A model generated the notes under the pieces. That model saw only the letters and a list, made by a program, of their open reading frames with translations, made no database searches and was not told the DNA's origin. Of a DNA stretch of 64,000 nt, positions 1 through 14,372 are shown in pieces. Source of the stretch: Branchiostoma belcheri (lineage: Eukaryota > Chordata > Leptocardii > Amphioxiformes > Branchiostomatidae); contig NW_017803379.1 of assembly GCF_001625305.1 (NCBI RefSeq), positions 2,940,704 to 3,004,703 of the forward strand. Reading direction: 5' to 3'. A program made the position numbers and the translations under genes. Position 1 is the first letter of the stretch; every line of letters starts with the position of its first letter.

Positions 1-2644
<2,644 letters not shown>

Positions 2645-4060
2645 GACCGTCTCCAACATCCACCTCTTCATGACTGGGTCACAAACACAGCAGCGCCTTC
2701 TGTTTTTAATGTATTTTCTAAATTTGATACTGATCTGTAAAGTTATGAAATGGTAAATGCTGTGCTGTGCTACCTGTGACCAGCGGCAGAGGTGGATTTG
2801 GTAGGTAACAATAACAAATAAGGTGCCTTAGCAACAAACCCCTGCTTGTACACTGCATCAATCTATGGTGACAGGCTAAAAGCCTGGTCCAATATGTCAC
2901 TTGAAGGGTGCTGGATTCAGTTGATAGCCACATCAGTTACACGTTTTGTACATTTGCTTACCACTTTGAAGAGGGTCTCAAATGTTTGTCCTGGTATTAC
3001 ATGGATACACAATAAGCCGTAGCGAAAGGCAACAGCAGTTTTGTTGGGACCCGAGGAGCAGTTAGTTAATATTTCTCCAGCATGCCAACAGTGAAATGTG
3101 GGGATCTGTTTTGCCATATTTGTCTGGGCAATTTGTGTTAGAAAGCAAAGAAAACATCGACATATTTGATGATTGTGCGTGGGCGAGTGGGCATGCATGG
3201 CCTCCAGCCATTTGTAACAGCACTACCCCAGTTTGGTACAACACTATGCAAACACCACTGTTCAACTAGGGTGTCAAGATGGTACAACTCACAACATAAT
3301 ATTTGTTGCAAAGAGAGAAACCAGGAGAAACTTTTGACTACATCTGTGTCTACCTCTATGAGGTTTTAAAACATGGACTTACAACGCTGATAGAAAATAT
3401 GAGATATCGTATTGAGAAGAAATATTATTTCTGTTACAGTTGCATTTCCAGCATATTTTTGTGGGAGCCTATGCTTGTAATGAAAGCTCAGGATATACCG
3501 TGACAATCAGTTGTTAAAAATATGGTGGTACGAAGGTAGCTATGTATCAAGCTCTATGCAATGAGTTGATAGATTTTTTATATAGGAAAAAAAGCTGTAG
3601 TGTATAGAGAATATTGAAATTCGCTATCTGTACATTTTGGATGATTTGTTTTCCATCAAAGTTTTGGGTGAAGAAGATATAGAATAGTTATGTCTTAAAA
3701 TAGTACTGAAAAGCAGTAGCATATTTTATATAAAGCAAAGGTAAGGAGTATTGTATGATATGACGATATCGCAACAATAATTGTTGTATAGAAAAAAACA
3801 ATCCTTCTGTACAATCACTCGACATGAGTGCATAATGGAGACTATTTATTAAGGAGCAAATTTCAATGGTTGCAGATGTATCATATTGTTTGCAGAGATA
3901 TGTTCAGGTCTCTTTAAGGTTATGTCTCACCTCCATAAAAAAACACAACAAAAAAAGGATTCCATGGTTCTCTATGAAGTATCACTTTGTGCTTTCTACT
4001 AAGATATGTTGCAATAAAAACTCTCCAAGCTCAAGGAAAGACTTGCTTTCTTCTTGTGTG
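2645..4060 (+). other. KLF 3' UTR with candidate polyadenylation signal
   Basis: AT-rich non-coding sequence follows the KLF stop codon. A canonical AATAAA lies at 4013-4018, suggesting a 3' UTR of about 1.4 kb, a plausible length for a KLF mRNA. The end point is inferred only from the hexamer; no transcript evidence is available. Confidence 0.45.
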
Positions 4061-4560
4061 TTTGACAAGTTTTAGGCCCAGGATTTAGGATTATTGTAAA
4101 ATTTGTTACTCCCTACAGTAGAACTAATAGAGTGGTACTTGTCATCAAACAAGTTTGCAGGCTATACAGTACATGAAAATAGGATATATAAAGGTCACAC
4201 AAAGTCTGTTAGGCACTGACCTTTTTAATACCTCCCTTCCAGGTTTGTCCTTTGTACAGTCAGCATAATTTGAGGATAGAAACTGAGCTGTAGGAGAAAC
4301 AATCCTCCTACACACTTACCTTCATCACTAGTGAAGAGATGACAAAATGGCTTACATTTGTCAAAAGTAAATACATACTGGTAAGGCCAATTATAGAGCA
4401 TAGAAAAGACACTTAAAGGAATGTAATATCTACCTTTGCAAGTTTCCACCTGTAAAAAAGGAGACTAGATTCCGTTTTATGTTTAATACCAGTAGTCACT
4501 GGATGGAATAAGGGACAATGTAAAGAACACACCTGAAAGAGAAAAATGTAGGAATTTTAA

Positions 4561-4690
4561 AGCCTCCAGCGCAGACTTCCTAGCAACCATTGTTTTTATG
4601 AGGTGGCTACAGCATGGTTTTATTCTGGGGGGAGGAGCTTGCACTTGTAGAAACATACACTGGCTGCTAGGAAGTCTGCACATGAGGCTA
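4561..4690. repeat. Foldback (inverted-repeat) element, about 130 bp
   Basis: The left arm begins AGCCTCCAGCGCAGACTTCC and the right arm near 4663-4690 is its near reverse complement (CTAGGAAGTCTGCACATGAG then GCT). The arms are about 28 bp with few mismatches, separated by about 75 bp. The AGCCT...AGGCT ends recall the foldback elements at 11008 and 25602. A 99-codon reading frame across it on the minus strand is a by-product of the repeat. Confidence 0.65.
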
Positions 4691-5765
4691 GGCAGGATGT
4701 GGGAATTTTGGACAGGGGCCAAGTGACGGACAACATGATGAAAGAGACACTCAGGCATGACATTGCCATGACTGAGTGACAAGAAAACCTCATCATTACA
4801 TTGTCCCCTCCGCTGCCTTTTTACAGCTTGTCCTGTTGATGATGGGCACTCAACTGAGGACTCATCACAAAAAGTGCATTAGGCACTCTGCCACCTTATC
4901 AATTTTTCACAAGATGGAAATGAAATTTTTGTAGCGGGGCTTTGGAGTCCAGAAGAAAACATGGGAATAACACTTTGCTCTCATTAACAGGCTGGGTGAT
5001 TTCACATTTATTTAATGCCTAAACCAACACAGGACAGATTAGAAAGATAAGCAGAGAGGTGAATGCTCCATAAAGACTTGATTATCTTCACTATTATTAC
5101 AGCCTGTTGCTACTTTAGTCAGTATACAACCTTGTTTAATATACTGTCTCTTCTGTCTCATAGGAAGCTAGCAGTATAACAGTCTCAGTTCAGAAGATAC
5201 TGCTTGACGTACATGAAGGTTCTATTGCTTTTTTTTGTCAGCGTGTTTTTTCCGGTGTGGCGTGACGACAGTGTAAGCAAAACTTGGTCTCTCTGTACTG
5301 TATCACTAGTGACAATTTGAAAGATATTCCCTACACAACGTTATCACCATGTCTTAAAGATGTAGCCAAGCCTTTGAGAAACATAAGAAAGAAGGAGGAT
5401 TGTGCAATCCCTGGGTTACTTGGGACATGTCCAAGACATCTTGATTAGTCCCCACACTGTTGGAGCAGTAAACAGACCTCATATCACATTTTTAAAAGTG
5501 ACTAATGATGTTACTACTGGGCTCTAATAGAGACAGAGAAGCCCGGAAACAAAAACACCACTCATCCTTGGAATATATGGCTACAGTTGCTTAAGTCTGG
5601 GGCTGTTCGATAGATATTTTAGTACTGACACTTGGTAATTATGATGAAAGGTAAACTTGAAAGCATTAATGTTGTTGAATTAATGACGTTATGTTTCAAT
5701 CCCATATTACCCAATCCAACAGTACTAGTAATATACATGTATGGAAATGGTCACCTAATCGCACA

Positions 5766-5903
5766 GCAGATCTTTCGGTGGCCGCAAAGACAGTATCAAA
5801 TTGGCCAGGCAATATCCATTTTCCAGACAGTTATCATTGGGTGGCAAAATTGTAACTGCCTGGCAAATGGATACTGTCTTTGCAGAAAGATCTGTTTGGA
5901 GAT
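5766..5903. repeat. Imperfect inverted repeat
   Basis: CAGATCTTTCGG and CAAAGACAGTATC near 5766-5797 are mirrored by GATACTGTCTTTGCAGAAAG then ATCTG near 5870-5897, with the inner GCCAGGCAA/TTGCCTGGC-like arms also partly paired. This looks like a decayed foldback element of about 135 bp. The 115-codon open frame that spans it (5632-5979) is not treated as a gene. Confidence 0.5.
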
Positions 5904-6468
5904 AAATGGTCACCCAGGAAATGGAATTTGGTCTCTTTCTGCTTATCTATGTAAAATTGCAGAGTTTTCATGGAGCTAGCTGGTAGATGTACACATTGGA
6001 TAATCCAGTATTATCTCAATGGATGGTGTCTTTACTCTCAGATCAATGATCTTCTCGGCAGGCTTTGAAGGCAGCTCCAGAAAGAGGATGTGTGGGTGGA
6101 TGGGTGGGGGGTCAGGGCATACTAGTACTGCCTGGTCCTCATCTTGGGTGCTCTGTCGAAGGTTAACATCACCAGGTCTGACTCATATGCCAGTTTATTA
6201 TGTGCAGGTTCGCCTGCAACACATGACTTTGAGCAATCCAATTATTTCGAAGAAGGGACTTGAAGGATATGGTAGACACGGTGACACTTCTCATACAGTG
6301 TTTTTCCTCTCAATATAAAATATCAAAAAGGTACAAAAGGCAGTCCCATAGCCTTTATGAGGCCATAGGGGCAGGAGGTTGTTGAACCACTTTGTGGTAT
6401 TGTGGGACAACTTTGTATAGGACATGGTAAGGTGGAGTCTATATCTCTTTCCAGTAACCCCTTTTTAC

Positions 6469-6605
6469 TCCACAAGTAAAGTCGGGTACTCATTTCACAC
6501 CTGGGTGGAGTGAGTGAAGTGTCTTTCCCAAGAACACAATATCCAGCCACAAATTGAACCTGCAACCGCTCAATCTTGTGTCTGCTAGCCAAGCCACTCG
6601 ATGCC
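6469..6605. repeat. SINE-like dispersed repeat fragment
   Basis: Shares an ordered set of motifs with 12899-13010: CACCTGGGTGGAGTGAG, AAGTGTCTTTCCCAAGAACA, a degenerate ATTGAACCTGCAACC and a terminal GCCACACA. Such CTTTCCCAAG...GAACC repeats are common in invertebrate deuterostome genomes. No consensus is available here for classification. Confidence 0.45.
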
Positions 6606-9600
6606 ACACAGAAAAAGATATGCAATACCAGAAAGACCATATGATTTGGTAGAGTGGTCTAAAACATCCCTCTGAGCCTAATCTCTAGTGGAGCCATTTG
6701 AAATCCCAGTAATTTAGTAATGGGGCAGTATGTCACAAAGAACATGATCCACAGGACACAGGTATTTTCTGTGCATCCAGCACTCTGTAATTAGCAAAAT
6801 CCTGGTTGTAAGAGAGTCTGCTTGTTCTCAACGCCCACACACACATTTAGGTTTTTTTGGTGATTGCAAATATAAAGCAGTGTCTTATTTTGAAGTCTGC
6901 TTTGTAAGAATATTGACATTTGTGGCTAAGATGTTGGTTGTCCTTTGCCATCACTAATGACCGTCAGTGTCAGTGTCCTCAATCAGGGGTGTGTTTGACC
7001 TCATGTGGCTTCTGAGTCCGAAACCTGAGGCAAACAGTCGTCCACACTTGGTTTCAATATGATACAGTATGTATTGTTATATTTCACCAAATGATAGGAC
7101 CCAAGAAGTGAGGAAAGAAAGATTTTTTCGAGCATTGCTTATTTGAGGAAAAAGCTGTATCCACGTAGAGAGTGGTATTGGCTACAACTCCCTCCACAGC
7201 ATAATTCCCTCTACTGCATTAGAGAACTAAGTCTGTGTAGAAAAATGAACATCAGCGCTTCTACCCCCCAAAAAAGATAAGACTATCCTGCAAATTTTGC
7301 TACTAAATCTTCTCAAGCTGATGACATGCTTCTGCAACTTTTGTGAAGTGAAAAAGACTTTACTGTAATTACCCAACTTCAATGCACTAGAATCTGCATT
7401 GTACGAATACAAACAGATGGATGAGCAGGTGGTTTATAGCCTTTGAAAAATACAAACACTAAATCCCTGCAAAAGGTCAGACCATTGAAATGTTTTTTTG
7501 TGATGATTGTGCACATTTTTTGTGATGACTGTCCAGAATGTACAAATGTAGTACTACTTGTGTAATTTTTGTCCATCCTCTATATTTATTTTAAAAAATA
7601 TTCTGAAAATATTTCCTAATTTCACTGAATATTCTGGCTGAGCAAAAAGTGTGTTTGAGTGTCACTGCTAGTGAGGTTTATAATATATTATACGTGTATA
7701 CACATGAATGCATTGCTATCAGTGGCATCAGTTTTCTGTGTCGTGCACAAATTTATACCATTTTCCACAAACACACAAACAAAAACATCTGGTTTTGAAA
7801 TATTTTCCATTGTGAGTTTGACAGATAATATCTGCACCTGAGGCAAGCATGTATCAGACAGGTCCTGTGGTCTACCTTGCAATTAGTCGTGACCTTTGGG
7901 TCACTGACCGTCCTGACTGAACTTGTGCAACAACTTTCTTTAATACAAGACTTTCATCCATTGCTCTTTTGTCACAGATATGACCTTTGACTCTTTTGAA
8001 AATATCAACATTTAAGGCTTGTTATTTCATTAAACTTAAAGGCATCTAATGCAATTTCAGGGTGGCAAAACAGAAAAAAAATATTCTGGGTGAGTAAATA
8101 TAATCTGTCTAATACTGACACTTTACCTCCTTTTGTGTCACTCAGTACCAACTTAGTATCCCTTCCTCAGGTACAGATAGTTGGAGTAAACAAAAGCTGA
8201 ACAAAGGTACTCAGGCTACATTGATTAGGTCGGTACAAAAATATAAAACCCTTCTGCCCTAGCTTGTAATCTTTATCAGCCAAAAAGATGTAAGGCTTCA
8301 ATTGTATGACCAAAGCCCTCATCATTATATGTGCTCAACAAGGGTGGAGCAGCTACATGTACCCTTCATTAGTCTAAAGCAAATTTCAGTACTTTTCACA
8401 AACAAAGCAATTGTTCAAACCACACACAAGAGATCCTAACAAAGATAGCATTTTTGTAATGGATTCAAAAGACGATGATTATCATCATCATCAAAATAAA
8501 ATCTGTTTCAAAAGAGATTTTACCAGAAAATGGGTGGATCTTTTTTAGAGGTTCATTTTCTATAGGCAAATGCATCAGATTCTATGAAATCTTAGAATCT
8601 TAAACAATTTTAATAGTCAGACAGCATCATCTGTATTACTCATTGCACTGTTCTGCCACCAGTTATTTGTAACATTCCTATATTGAAGACATGTGGCCAT
8701 TTTCCAAATACCAAATGAGTTTTAGTTGCTGAGGAGGAAAGAGATGTGAGTTACAGATCAAACTCCCTCCCACGCACATTTCTACTGACTGACTGAGATG
8801 TGGACTCCACAATTGGCACATGGGCAAATGTCCAAAGAACCTTCTAGTCCGTTAATTCCCGTTATCTGACCATGTCTAATGTTGTGTGGATTGCTGTTTT
8901 CCATCAAAGTGATCATTCCCATTTCCAGGTTACAGTGAGTCTTCAACCCAGGAAAGAAGGGATTATAGCATAACATAAATATCTAGATCCAGATCCGGAA
9001 TTAAGAATTTTCATAAACATTTCTTAACTGAATCCATATAAGATTCAGCGAATCCAGACATGTTAAGCTCACGAAATGTGTACTGTCTCTTGATTGAACA
9101 CAAACTGGTTTGAAGGCTAAGAAGACTGCCGATAACAAGTGTTAAAGACTTATATTAATCATCATCACCCATCCAACAGCTACATCTATAGTAAGTTTTT
9201 CACACGAGACAAAACCTAGTATCCTGGCTTGGTATCAAACAGTACGAGGGAAGATGAGAGAGATATAGAGTCAAGGTACATAGAGTACTTGATTCTGGGT
9301 GATTGTGTAATGAATAGATAAAACACAGTGGCAAAGAAAACCTTAATCTGTGGCCTTGTTTCCACATTAACAAAATTTCTCCACTAGCTGCCTGATACAG
9401 ACAGTATCCCATTTCTAGCAATAACTTTTGGATTTTCGACCGTGACATTGTCAGAACCTAGTTAGGACATACGCACATTTTCAATTTTATGGACGACATC
9501 TGTGGGTGCATTGACTTTACACAGAGGATGTCATTAAATGAAGCCTGTGTGGGCTAGTAAAGCTGCTTTATAGTTGTCAAGGTCCAGTAACCAGGCCTTT

Positions 9601-10370
9601 TATGGCGTAGAGTCCCAGTCATAATACAAGGGTCTGTGTTGTCTCAGGTACTGTTATGGCCTCCAAATAAAGGGTTTGTGAGCATAATGTTAAACTTTGG
9701 AGCCAAACCTTCCAATAACAGTAACTGTCAGTAATGATACATGCATATATTTGATTACTGCAATAGCTGATGAACTTTAGAGAGCAGTGTATGTTTGATC
9801 TAATACATGTATTATTGTGGCAACATGCCAGTCTAGTATGCATTCTGTGCTTAACTATATCACTAAAAAGGAAAAATGACATTTATTTGAAACATGAATG
9901 CATGTGCACATGTATCAATACAGAACAGATTTTTGGAAAAGGGGGAGCCAATACTAAATATTTTTCCAAGAACTGCCCACATGATTTAAGTGTGTTCACA
10001 GTACATAACAGTAGAATGTTTGCCACCGTTTGCCAGTAATGTTTTCAAAACCAAATATAGCACCACAGCCCAAATATAGTACTAGATTAGCCTTCTCAGC
10101 TTCAATTAATGAAAGGTTATCAAAACAACAATTGTGTACCGATTACCCGAGGTTTGCGTCAAGTTACCCAAATCATTATTAATTAGTGCACACAGAAACA
10201 CCTGTTGGAACTCGTGACTGTGTAGAAGATGCCGGTGTAACACACACGTGCACAGAAGGGAGCTGTCTGGCACAGTTCCCTGTGTACAGGAAGTGTGACA
10301 TTACCTATTGTTTAACACCTCAGGCCACACCAATGCAAAAAAGTATTTCTAACTCTTTCTTATTTTTTAA

Positions 10371-10424
10371 CCTGGGTACCATCCATCTATTGTAGTGAAC
10401 GTAAAATAACCAGGATGGTACCCA
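10371..10424. repeat. Short foldback with CTGGGTACCATCC arms
   Basis: CTGGGTACCATCC at the left is matched by GGATGGTACCCAG at the right, with about 28 bp between. Perfect 13-bp arms. Its arm resembles the CTGGGTGCTATC arm of the foldback in GHDC intron 4 (25602), so both may derive from related elements. Confidence 0.6.
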
Positions 10425-10781
10425 GGAACCAGCGTACCTATTTTTCCTAAAATGAAAAAAAAAGAAAACGACAACAAACAAATAGATCACAGCTCCCTTT
10501 CATTAAATTTGCAATCTTCATTTCACTAACTTTCTTTCAATTTGGTACTTTTTAGTAATGGAAATCTATTTGCCTTTATGTGTCCTTTTACAATCATGTA
10601 GATTTTATCATTACAGTAAAATATTTTATTAATTAAAACATTGGTCTTCACGAATCATAAAACAAATCTCGTTTTATGTTTTACTTGTTGATAATTTTCA
10701 ACAAACCTATACGTCTAATGTACTAGTAGGTAGTACTACATGTACTACTACTAGGATAAGGCTAGTTGTCACCCATAGAAT

Positions 10782-10860
10782 TTTGTTTTACTTTTTGCGC
10801 CGTGTCGTTTCATTTTTTTCTGTAAAAATCAGAGAACCAACAAATTCAATTGTTGCGGCC
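10782..10860 (+). mobile_element. Terminal fragment of the Harbinger-like MITE (copy D)
   Basis: About 79 bp match the right end of the element at 45515-45883: a TTTTGCGCCGTGTCG-like segment, a TTTCTG-AAAAATC tract and GAGAACCAACAAATTCAATT ending in GCGGCC. It is more diverged than the two full copies and lacks the left end, so it is an old truncated copy. Confidence 0.6.
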
Positions 10861-11007
10861 CTACTCTGGCACATGGATGCTACAAAACACCTGAAGACCG
10901 ACTCAAGGACAGGTGGAAGCCGTCTCCTTCCCCTTCCTTTCACACTTGACGTGATTACGGTCAGACAAGGTCCTGAGACAGGCAATTATAGATGTCTTCA
11001 TTTTTAT

Positions 11008-11148
11008 TAGCCTCTACTAGGCTTTAGAAGTGGCTGGAAAGAGTAGAAATTGGCCAAATTGATAGATAACATGCCAGGGGGGTTGGTCTGCTAAAGGAGT
11101 ACAGATTTGCCATGCTTTCCAGCCACTTCTGAAGCCTGGTAGAGGCTA
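11008..11148. mobile_element. Foldback element with 9-bp target-site duplication
   Basis: Left arm TAGCCTCTACTAGGCTTTAG plus AAGTGGCTGGAAAG is mirrored by CTTTCCAGCCACTTCTGAAG plus CCTGGTAGAGGCTA; the 34-bp arms differ at only a few positions. The sequence immediately before the left TAG and immediately after the right CTA is the same 9-mer, CATTTTTAT. A 9-bp duplication fits Mutator-like (MULE) insertion. It is non-coding, hence non-autonomous. A rearranged internal piece recurs at 60679-60776. Confidence 0.7.
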
Positions 11149-11719
11149 CATTTTTATATGTGAAATATTGTCTGCCATGGAATGAAAAGTGTACTGGTAT
11201 GATCCCAAAGGGCAAGAGCTAGGAGTTGCCACTGTGAAGGTCTTTTTCTTACTCTCTTTTCATGAAGGTTGTCTACCCTTGAAGAGTGACAGTTACTGTT
11301 TTTTTACCACTTAACACAAATAAAGTTACGCAAGTTATTTGGGGTAAGTCAACAATATAAGTACACAATAAATACACAATATGTACATAAGCTCCCCCAT
11401 CTAAATATTGATTACATAAAAAGTGCATGGATACAGAAAACTTTAACGGTTGAATTATACGTAGGACTATATCACAAGAGAAATACATGACGTTTTCATT
11501 ACTTCATTACTATACAGCTGACCCTACAAAAGTCTCTGTTGGTTTGTCATGTCTATAAAGTTTCATGTTACTGTCTTATTTACTTCCCATGTATGTATAA
11601 TATTCAGTGACAGATTCCCTTGCTGAATATGTCTACAACAGTTGTCTGGTGTCTGCAGAATCTCCTACACTTCCTGGTCCTCACAGATACTAAGAAGTCT
11701 TAGTCAGATCCTAAACCAG

Positions 11720-12110
11720 AACCCGGCGTGCGCGATGACCAATTCTTGAAATGTCCAGGATAGCTCCTGCCGTGACGTCCGTCCTGCCAAGCAAGACGAT
11801 CAGCCCGCCTCGTTAAAGGACGTGTGAGAGTTCATGTATTCCTAAATTCTAACCATGCACAGGTCCATGCTTTTGGTTAACCCAGGCCAACGGACATGGC
11901 CAAGGGCCCTACTAATTTGGGGGAGGAATTTCATCCCAAACTACGACTGTTACTATAACCGGCCGCGGCGGTCAGGAATAGCCGCGTGTCTCATCCACTG
12001 AGAGTGTGTCGATGAGAGTGATGGCCAGCGCTGACCCCCGGGTCACCGCGGCTGGGGAACCCATTCCAAAATAGTCCACAACACGGGGGCCCGGGGAGAC
12101 AGATGACCAG
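11720..12110. other. GC-richer block in the spacer, function unknown
   Basis: Stretches such as ACCCGGCGTGCGCGATGACC, ACCGGCCGCGGCGGTCAGG and CCCCCGGGTCACCGCGGCTG are clearly richer in G+C and CpG than the surrounding sequence. The minus-strand frame across 11991-12200 has no recognisable family and no convincing splice context. It could be a regulatory element, an unlinked first exon or an old repeat. Confidence 0.35.
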
Positions 12111-12718
12111 CATACATGTGTGACGATAGCTGATGTATTTATAGACTAGTCCAAGGTCAACAACACTGCGATATATGGACACGCTGTCTGGACCCATCAC
12201 CAGGATGGAGCCTGTGTTCTAGTTACACCAGCACGTCAGATTATCAGTTGGTTTTATGTGTCCCTCTAGAGGTCAATAACTCATATCACTCCCACAAAAA
12301 TAGCGCGCAAACATGTTGACTGGGACCGATATAGTAACAGGGGCAGCTATATCTGGTCTGCATATGGTCGGAAGACTAGTTGTTGTCTGATGAGAAACAT
12401 CCTGACTAATCATCGACCTCTAAATATGGGGGACGTCTCCGAGCTGAAGGTGATAGATACGACTTCTGTCAGGTCAAATAAATCCTTCTAAAACCCAAAA
12501 TAGTCTCAAGAATATTATTACAATGTCGAAAACATGTACATGTAGACAGTTTAAAAATTGTGTACAATTATTCAGTTGTGAGCTGCTACTATTTTAAGCT
12601 CTAAACAACACTTGCAGTTAGATGTGCAAAGATCTAACAGGTATAATTTGTATTCATTGTGATATAGCAAGCTGCCGCCATGCCAGATGCATATGCCTGC
12701 AATATGTTCCACTAAAGG

Positions 12719-12852
12719 TTGGTTATATTGGCATACAGATACAGAAGCTGGTGTGTTACACCAAAGCGGTTATATCGGCTATACAGATACAGAAGCTGGT
12801 ATGTTACACTGAAGGGCAGTTATACCAGCTATACAGATACAGATGCTGGTGT
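12719..12852. repeat. Tandem repeat, about 2.3 copies of a roughly 58-61-bp unit
   Basis: The phrase GGTTATATTGGC-ATACAGATACAGAAGCTGGT-GTGTTACAC recurs three times with small changes (GGTTATATCGGCTATACAGA, AGTTATACCAGCTATACAGA). It is a local minisatellite. The open frame through it simply repeats the unit. Confidence 0.75.
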
Positions 12853-12898
12853 GTTTTTCTTTGAATGCCCACGATCATGATAATGATCATTCTCATTT

Positions 12899-13010
12899 TC
12901 ACCTGAGCGAAGTGAGGAAAGTCGTGTTAAGTGCCTTTCCCAAGGGCACAAGGTTGGTGACATGGCAGGATTCGAACCCAGGTACCTCTTGGTTCAAAGC
13001 CGAATGCTAT
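12899..13010 (-). repeat. SINE-like repeat with a Pol III B-box-like motif
   Basis: Contains CACCTGAGCGAAGTGAGGAA, GTGCCTTTCCCAAGGGCACA and GGATTCGAACCC. On the minus strand the last motif reads GGGTTCGAATCC, a perfect match to the tRNA B box GGTTCGANNCC. No cloverleaf could be drawn, so this is more likely a tRNA-derived SINE fragment than a tRNA gene. It is related to 6469-6605. Confidence 0.5.
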
Positions 13011-13642
13011 TAAAGCCACACATCCCCACTGTATGCTGTATCATATCAACAATTAGGTATGTATTGCATCATCTTTATGTATGTAGTTTATATTATAAGT
13101 TACTTAGTTTATGCTGGGGTGCCAAAGGTCATATCAATTTCTTCTTTAATCTACTGAAGACATCTTACTGCACCACAGGCAAGGTCGCATGAACTCACAC
13201 AAGGTCATGAGAAAGGCCAAACCTCCGCAGTAAAAAATTGTGGTCAATGAGAAGATTTGAGTTCATGGCTATTTTAGAACATATTTTTGCACTATTGAGT
13301 ACTGCAAAAATCATTCCACCGATTATGAACAGGTGGTTGTCCAGAAAGATATCAATATATACATTAGGCTTCCCGTAGTATTACATGTACATTGTATTGT
13401 CATATATCATTACATTATTTACTGTATTATTGCACTATACTGTATTCCTTGTTCATTGCTGTATTTAGTTACATTACATGTTTATATATGTACATCAGCT
13501 ACATTTGTTGCCTTGTACTCCACCATGCTGTTGGATCGATTTGAGTAAAGTTGCAGTACAATGTAGATTGTGTCAAAAGTGCTCACAGAAATGTTACAGA
13601 GGATTGACTATTTCCAAAGTTGCAGATATTTGAAGCAAATTA

Positions 13643-13878
13643 CAGCAAATTACAGTAATTCCTGATTTTTCTCATAGTACTTTTATGTTCACGGTTTTCG
13701 CGGTCACTTCTGTACCACAAACTTATCATTACTGCTAAAAAATCGCTCACTGACTTTTGTTTTCCTGTACCTACTGCCACCGTGAACAAATAGATCCATA
13801 ATTTAACACCTCCGTTTTTTTCGGACTATGAAATTTCGCTACCGCGAACATGAAGTGAGTTACAGTAACTGTTTCTAC
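13643..13878. repeat. MITE-like repeat with TTACAGTAA-type ends and CGCGGT/ACCGCGAA core
   Basis: AAATTACAGTAATTCC at the left is mirrored by GAGTTACAGTAACTG at the right. Internally, TGTTCACGGTTTTCGCGGTC and CTACCGCGAACATG form a second inverted pair. Nested pairs of this kind are typical of decayed short inverted-repeat elements. No coding capacity. Confidence 0.5.
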
Positions 13879-14347
13879 ACTAGAGGGAGGGGCAGTCTGC
13901 ATTCCTGTTCCCCTAACATAATGGGGGGTGTGAGAATAAAAATTGTCTGAATCATTGAAAAAGTTCTGCCAGAGGGGAGTCTGAGATCAATAACAATGCT
14001 GTTATATTGGGCGACCTAGACAGTTAACCTGGGCATCTGTTCAGTTTGTGTGATGGGGTGTAAGTGTTGTCATTGTCAATGTCAGTACACATTAAATCCA
14101 TTTCACTTACACAAAACAGACATGATACCCATTGTTATGAAAATTTGCAGAATACAAAGAAAATAGCTTATACCTCAGGTCTACCTATTATCTTAGTTAT
14201 ATCTATACCTGTGCAACTCATTCTTTACGAAATGTTGTATACTTGATGGTATCAATGTTTGTATCTAGTATCATGATACATAAAATAAATCTTGCCATCT
14301 CTCTGTCAAAATTGTCTCTTCATCGATAAACTTTGCTTGCTTCTAGC

Positions 14348-14372
14348 AGGAGGTTTCTCTTTTAAACCTCCT
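14348..14372. repeat. AGGAGGTTT palindrome, also at 50637-50659
   Basis: AGGAGGTTTCTCTTTTAAAC followed by CTCCT is a 9-bp-arm hairpin. Nearly the same hairpin occurs at 50637-50659 (AGGAGGTTTAAAAGAGACCT then CCT), so it is part of a dispersed repeat and not a terminator. Confidence 0.55.

Noticed and set aside
4483-4782. 99-codon minus-strand open frame
   Set aside because: It coincides with the foldback element at 4561-4690; its residues reflect the repeat arms.
5632-5979. 115-codon open frame on the plus strand
   Set aside because: It spans a decayed inverted repeat (5766-5903), has no family resemblance and no splice or start context.
6323-6640. 105-codon minus-strand open frame
   Set aside because: It overlaps the SINE-like repeat at 6469-6605 and has unordered composition without motifs.
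12960-12985. Possible tRNA gene suggested by GATTCGAACCC
   Set aside because: No acceptor stem, D arm or anticodon stem can be folded around it; better explained as a SINE-like remnant.
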